Positions 60,456 to 64,000 of a DNA stretch of 64,000 nt are shown here, piece after piece (within the stretch, counting starts at the first letter, position 1; each line of letters starts with the position of its first letter). The notes beneath the pieces were generated by a model. That model was not told the DNA's origin and made no database searches. It worked only from the letters and a program-made list of their open reading frames with translations. The DNA comes from Neolewinella aurantiaca (GTDB lineage Bacteria; Bacteroidota; Bacteroidia; Chitinophagales; Saprospiraceae), in contig NZ_VOXD01000023.1 in the NCBI RefSeq assembly GCF_008014675.1, positions 1-64,000 on the forward strand, given 5' to 3'. Both the position numbers and the translations under genes were made by a program.

Positions 60456-61511
60456 ATGCCGATTGATCATAACGCCACACCGGCCACCCGGGCCTTGTAC
60501 GACTTCCTGCTTCGCAACGCCAAAGGCCCTACCCTTTTCGGGCATCAGGACGCACTGGCTTACGGCGTAAACTGGAAAGACTTTCATGAGTTCCGAACCG
60601 ACGTTCACGACGTATCGGGCAAACATCCTGCGGTTTTCGGGTGGGACATCGGCAAGATTGGCCCCCGGCCCAGCAACCTCGACCTTGTCGACTTCAGGCA
60701 GATGCGTTTCTGGATGCGCGAAGTTTACCGCAGGGGCGGCATCAATACGGTAAGCTGGCACGCCAACAATTTCCTGGGCGGAGACGCCTGGGCGGTGGGT
60801 ACGCCCACCGTTGCGGCCATCCTTCCCGGAGGAAGCCATCATCAAGCATACCGGGACAAACTTGAATTGATCGCCGGGTTTCTCCGCAAGGTCTCCTCGG
60901 GGCCACCGGATTACCTGCCTGTACCCATCATTTTCCGACCGTTCCACGAGCATACGGGCCACTGGTTTTGGTGGGGAAAACCGCACGCCTCTTCAGCTGA
61001 GTACATCAGGCTCTGGAGGTTCACTGTCCGGTTTTTACGCGACGAGCAGCAGCTTCATCACCTCCTCTGGTGCTACTCTACGGACATTGTCGACAACGAA
61101 ACTGAATACCTCGAGTACTACCCCGGAGACGACTTCGTCGATATCCTTGGCCTCGATGATTACCACGACGTCGGGGAAAAAGAAGACACCAAAAGACTCA
61201 CCGCCCGCCTCAATATGCTCGTCGGTCTGGCAGAACGAAAAGGGAAAGTAGCCGCACTCACCGAAACGGGCTACGAGGCAACCCCGAAGCCCGACTGGTG
61301 GACGCAGAGCCTCCTAAAAAGCATCGTAGCCGATCCGGTCGCCTCCCGGATCGCATGGGCCCTCGTCTGGCGCAACGATAACAAACAGCACCATTACGCG
61401 CCCTACCCTGAGCACCTCAGCGCCGAAGATTTCAAGGTTTTTGCCGCCAATGAAGAAGTAATGATGCTGGATGAACTGCCAGTAATTTATCCGCAGGATA
61501 AACCAGTGTGA
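60456..61511 (+). CDS. Glycoside hydrolase family 26 (beta-mannanase-like)
   Basis: The 351-aa protein shows the GH26 TIM-barrel pattern: TLFGHQDALAYG, FGWDIGKIG, VSWHANNFLGGD, the acid/base Glu in IFRPFHEHTGHWFWWG and the nucleophile Glu in ALTETGYEA. The family cleaves beta-1,4-mannans and some beta-1,3/1,4 glucans. No signal peptide is present, so the product is either cytoplasmic or has lost its signal; a cytoplasmic mannan-oligosaccharide hydrolase is possible. No other polysaccharide-utilisation genes are adjacent. Confidence 0.88.
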   Translation: MPIDHNATPATRALYDFLLRNAKGPTLFGHQDALAYGVNWKDFHEFRTDVHDVSGKHPAVFGWDIGKIGPRPSNLDLVDFRQMRFWMREVYRRGGINTVSWHANNFLGGDAWAVGTPTVAAILPGGSHHQAYRDKLELIAGFLRKVSSGPPDYLPVPIIFRPFHEHTGHWFWWGKPHASSAEYIRLWRFTVRFLRDEQQLHHLLWCYSTDIVDNETEYLEYYPGDDFVDILGLDDYHDVGEKEDTKRLTARLNMLVGLAERKGKVAALTETGYEATPKPDWWTQSLLKSIVADPVASRIAWALVWRNDNKQHHYAPYPEHLSAEDFKVFAANEEVMMLDELPVIYPQDKPV

Positions 61512-61605
61512 GATTCGTCTCCAGGCCAGTTGGCACCATCAGGCTCAACGCTCGTATATGCTGGCCCAATCAGGGCTTCAGGCTTTAATTCAGAGGGTTG
61601 TCGAT

Positions 61606-61953
61606 TCAGCTGTCCAGGAGATCATCGTAGAGATCGACCTTCACTTCGCGGGATGTCCCGAATTGGTAGAGCCCCATGATGAAGAGCAGTTGACCGACAA
61701 AACTCGTGAGCCCCGTGAGGCTGAACAACCAGGTGACCGGGGAAATGTCGAGACTTCCATTCATCATCATCACCCTGATCATTGCGTTGACCAGCGAGCC
61801 TACCATCAGCAGTGCTGATCCCGCCACCAGAATCGAAACACCTTTTTTGCCTTTATGGCGCCCCTGAACTTGTGTGCACACCACGAAGGTTGCGATTGAC
61901 AGCACCGGCCAGAGAAACTGCATGGCGGATGACAGAATATTCAGGGAGTCCAT
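61606..61953 (-). CDS. Small membrane protein downstream of the ABC exporter
   Basis: This 115-aa protein has three hydrophobic segments (residues about 11-28, 39-62, 75-95) and a short acidic C-terminus (DLYDDLLDS). No family was recognised. It begins 22 bp after the permease gene stop and is probably the last gene of that operon. Confidence 0.7.
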   Translation of the reverse strand: MDSLNILSSAMQFLWPVLSIATFVVCTQVQGRHKGKKGVSILVAGSALLMVGSLVNAMIRVMMMNGSLDISPVTWLFSLTGLTSFVGQLLFIMGLYQFGTSREVKVDLYDDLLDS

Positions 61954-61975
61954 AGTATTGGGTTTATGTAGTTTG

Positions 61976-63253
61976 TCAACTGTGTGTCAGGGTGTCGGCA
62001 ATGTCCGTCCGGGCGGCCTGCACCGCAGGAATGACGGCGGCGAGAAAACCGATGAAGAGCGCTGCGGCGAATAACCAAACTTCCTCGGTCAGAAAGCGGG
62101 TTGCAGAAACAGTGTACCTGAAATCATCCTGCACGTTGGCGGCCAGCAGGGCCATAATGGCATGGCTCAGCAGAATGCCGAGCACGTAACCGATCACAGC
62201 GACCATCAGTCCCTCCATTACGATGAGGAAGAAGAGCTTTTTACGTCCTGCGCCCATCGTTCGCATCAAAGCAAGTTCGTAGCGTCGCTCGCGGAGAGAG
62301 GTGAACAAGGCGATGAAAATGCTAAGCGCTGAAACTACCGTTATGGCGAGCACCAGAATACCGAGGATGCGTTGCCCGGAGTCGAATTGCCGGCGTACTT
62401 CGCTGATTTCGTAGGCGGGGTTGGCGGCCAGCAATTCGGTATTCTCGTTCAGGTTACGCGGGAAGTTCAGGGCCTGAAAACTGCTGGCATTGCGGTACCT
62501 GACCAGCAGGCTGGTAATTTCCTGCTCGGGGTCTTCCTCCGTCAGCGGCGTGGGTGCGTGGTCGTGGGTATGATCGTGCCCGGCGTGGTCATGGTTCTCG
62601 TGGTCTGCATCATCTCCGTTGTGTGTCTCGTGAGAATGCCAGTAAGTTTGGTTCGTTGTCAGCACAAGCTGGTCCATTACCGTACCGCTGGGAGCCAGGA
62701 TTCCCACGACGGTGAAATCATCGTCGTGTTCGATGTTGTTCTCATCGCCTTCATCGATGATGCCGTGATTCGATTTGAACTTACTGCCCAGGGTAAGCCC
62801 GTTGACCCGGGCAACTTCCTCTCCTACCACGACTTCGAAATCGTGCTGCCAGAGCCCGCCTTCGGCCAGTTCGGCGCCGTACCAATCGAGTATCTTGGGG
62901 ATCGTTCCTACAATGCGGTAGCCACGGTAGCTGTCTCCGACGGAGAGAGGAACAACGTCTTCAACGATCGGATGTTTGGGATTGAAAAAGGCCTTTACCT
63001 GGCCGAGTTTGATGTTACCGGTTGCGTAACCGACGTGGTACATACTGTTCAGGGTGAGCTCGAGTGGACTCCCTTTGGCACCCACGACAAGGTCGATACC
63101 TGCGAGGTTGTTATCGAACTGTTCATCGGCTTGTTCCCGCAGGGAAAGGAGCAGAGAAATCAGCCCGATACTGAGGGCGAAGAGCAGCACACTCAATAGT
63201 GCGTTGAGGGGCTTGAAGGTGAGATTTTTCCAGCTGAGGCGTAGCAGGTTCAT
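61976..63253 (-). CDS. FtsX-type ABC exporter permease with a His-rich extracytoplasmic loop
   Basis: The 425-aa permease has the MacB/LolC-like layout: an N-terminal membrane helix, a large periplasmic domain (about 45-290), and three C-terminal helices with the FtsX core (ALFTSLRERRYELALMRTMGAGR ... IPAVQAARTDIADTL). The periplasmic domain has a Gly/Asp/His stretch with at least nine His in about 30 residues (TYWHSHETHNG, DHENHDHAGHDHTHDHAP), a likely metal-binding loop. It overlaps the ATPase gene by 4 nt. Metal- or lipoprotein-related export is inferred only. Confidence 0.88.
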   Translation of the reverse strand: MNLLRLSWKNLTFKPLNALLSVLLFALSIGLISLLLSLREQADEQFDNNLAGIDLVVGAKGSPLELTLNSMYHVGYATGNIKLGQVKAFFNPKHPIVEDVVPLSVGDSYRGYRIVGTIPKILDWYGAELAEGGLWQHDFEVVVGEEVARVNGLTLGSKFKSNHGIIDEGDENNIEHDDDFTVVGILAPSGTVMDQLVLTTNQTYWHSHETHNGDDADHENHDHAGHDHTHDHAPTPLTEEDPEQEITSLLVRYRNASSFQALNFPRNLNENTELLAANPAYEISEVRRQFDSGQRILGILVLAITVVSALSIFIALFTSLRERRYELALMRTMGAGRKKLFFLIVMEGLMVAVIGYVLGILLSHAIMALLAANVQDDFRYTVSATRFLTEEVWLFAAALFIGFLAAVIPAVQAARTDIADTLTHS

Positions 63254-63876
63254 AGTTTCGTCTGTTGGGGGATGATGCCCGTTAGGCGATTATCATGAGT
63301 AACGATGAGCAAAGTGGCCTTAACCGCTTCGGCCTGCCGCTGCAACAGCTGAATAACTTGCCGGGTGTTGTCATCATCAAGGGCAGAGGTAGGTTCATCG
63401 GCAAAAATGACGGCAGGCTGGTTAATAATTGCCCGGGCAATGGCTGCCCGCTGCTGCTGACCAACGCTGAGCTTGCCGGGCAAAGCGTTTCCTTTGCCGC
63501 CCAGATCCAGCTCTTCCAGTAGCCCATCGATGCGCGGCCGGTCGATGGGTTTACCGGCAAGTTGCTGCGCGATGGCCAGGTTCTCCCTAACGCTGAGTGC
63601 GCGGATAAAATGAGCCGTCTGAAAAATCATCCCGACGTTCTGGCCGCGGAAGTAATCCAGCTCAGCGCCCGATAGTTCGTTGAGATTCTGGCCATTGATG
63701 ACAACGGAGCCCGTTGCGGGCTTCCGCAAACCGGCAAGCAACTGAAGCATGGTGGTTTTTCCGCTTCCCGACTTACCAAGCAGCAGACGAGTCTCTCCGG
63801 CCGGGCAAACCAGGTCGGGAAATTTCAGAACCTCACCGCCAGGATAGGTAAAACTTAAATTGGTAGAACTTAACAT
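63250..63876 (-). CDS. LolD/MacB-type ABC transporter ATPase
   Basis: This 208-aa cytoplasmic ATPase has Walker A GKSGSGKTTML, the Q-loop QTAHFIRALSVRENL, signature LSVGQQQRAAIARAI, Walker B PAVIFADEPTSALD and a His switch (IVTHDN), all typical of LolD-like subunits. The ATG at 63876 (MLSSTNLSFTYPG) is preferred over the frame start at 63918. Its stop overlaps the permease start (ATGA type), so the two are translationally coupled. Confidence 0.92.
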   Translation of the reverse strand: MLSSTNLSFTYPGGEVLKFPDLVCPAGETRLLLGKSGSGKTTMLQLLAGLRKPATGSVVINGQNLNELSGAELDYFRGQNVGMIFQTAHFIRALSVRENLAIAQQLAGKPIDRPRIDGLLEELDLGGKGNALPGKLSVGQQQRAAIARAIINQPAVIFADEPTSALDDDNTRQVIQLLQRQAEAVKATLLIVTHDNRLTGIIPQQTKL

Positions 63877-63941
63877 GATTTTGATTGGGCGAGGCAAGAT
63901 AGGACAAGCATTTAGCATTTAGCAATTATGCCCTCTTGATT

Positions 63942-64000
63942 TCAGGGTATGTCCGCCAGAACCCGGTTGTTCAGCTCCCTGCGGTAGAGCGCCCGGTGGT
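63942..64000 (-). CDS. C-terminal tail of a gene beyond the right edge
   Basis: The minus strand reads HRALYRRELNNRVLADIP followed by TGA (63942-63944), with the upstream part outside the window. Its codon use looks protein-like, but the fragment is too short to identify. Confidence 0.4.
   Translation of the reverse strand, partial: HRALYRRELNNRVLADIP

Noticed and set aside
62372-63199. 275-codon plus-strand open frame opposite the ABC permease
   Set aside because: Antisense to a permease with an FtsX core; no recognisable domain.
1-64000. CRISPR arrays, rRNA and tRNA genes
   Set aside because: No regularly spaced direct repeats with unique spacers were seen, and no rRNA or tRNA sequence was recognised by eye; a tRNA scan would be needed to exclude tRNAs fully.

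Overview
This 64 kb window looks like a chromosomal segment of a Bacteroidota bacterium, most likely a Saprospiria/Lewinella-type marine organism. The evidence is protein families and signals typical of that phylum: type IX secretion (T9SS) C-terminal sorting domains of both type A (Por-like) and type B (gliding-motility-associated, CHU_C-like), HYR/PKD-like adhesin repeats, GldG, many lipoproteins with a Bacteroidota-style lipobox, the promoter core TATCTTTG/TATCTTCG, and almost no Shine-Dalgarno sequences. No rRNA, tRNA, CRISPR array, prophage or complete insertion sequence was recognised.

Layout. 1-4089 (-): N-terminal 1363 codons of a giant HYR-type secreted protein that runs off the left edge. 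4381-6264 (-): TRAP transporter DctM/DctQ without a DctP. 6415-8996 (+): coaE, a LOG-family protein, a lipoprotein. 9296-11686 (+): LVIVD-repeat T9SS protein. 11794-14265 (-): mnmH/selU and an FG-GAP lipoprotein. 14475-16183 (+): pabB and pabC. 16337-19150 (+): a double DUF1080 protein and a Gfo/Idh/MocA oxidoreductase (3-keto-glycoside metabolism). 19267-21832 (-): alpha/beta hydrolase and a T9SS type B protein. 22107-26273 (+): gldG, DUF4340, DUF1573, YqgE/AlgH. 26317-30812: membrane protein (-), WbqC (+), gamma-glutamyltransferase (+), ModF-like twin ATPase (+). 30942-32150 (-): aminotransferase. 32570-39565 (-): 2331-aa P-domain/PKD/SprB adhesin. 39641-40906 (-): xseA. 41416-42918 (+): SPFH protein and a NadR-like kinase. 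42915-43976 (-): lipoprotein. 44686-52541 (+): TonB-dependent receptor, two tandem DUF4331 proteins, TPR lipoprotein. 52700-55828 (-): tmk and a TIR-like/TPR/SDR fusion. 56083-60294 (+): LVIVD lipoprotein, a barrel-like protein, an ECF sigma factor overlapping a fused membrane-anchor/outer-membrane-barrel partner. 60456-61511 (+): GH26 enzyme. 61606-63876 (-): ABC exporter (LolD-like ATPase and FtsX-type permease with a His-rich loop) plus a small membrane protein. 63942-64000 (-): the tail of another gene.

The most striking structure that genes do not explain is a dispersed repeat family with core GGCGCGGNCGCAGGTGCA (often continuing as NGGNNGGTT). At least 21 units occur across the window, as inverted pairs between genes and as single units read in frame inside genes, mostly in linkers or protein termini. 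One pair has a 253-bp insertion-like expansion flanked by a 17-bp direct repeat. Other points of interest are the TIR-TPR-SDR fusion, the sigma factor coupled to a trans-envelope barrel protein, three genes with a promoter box exactly 5 nt before the start codon (candidate leaderless mRNAs), and an ATPase gene with no ATG/GTG/TTG start.
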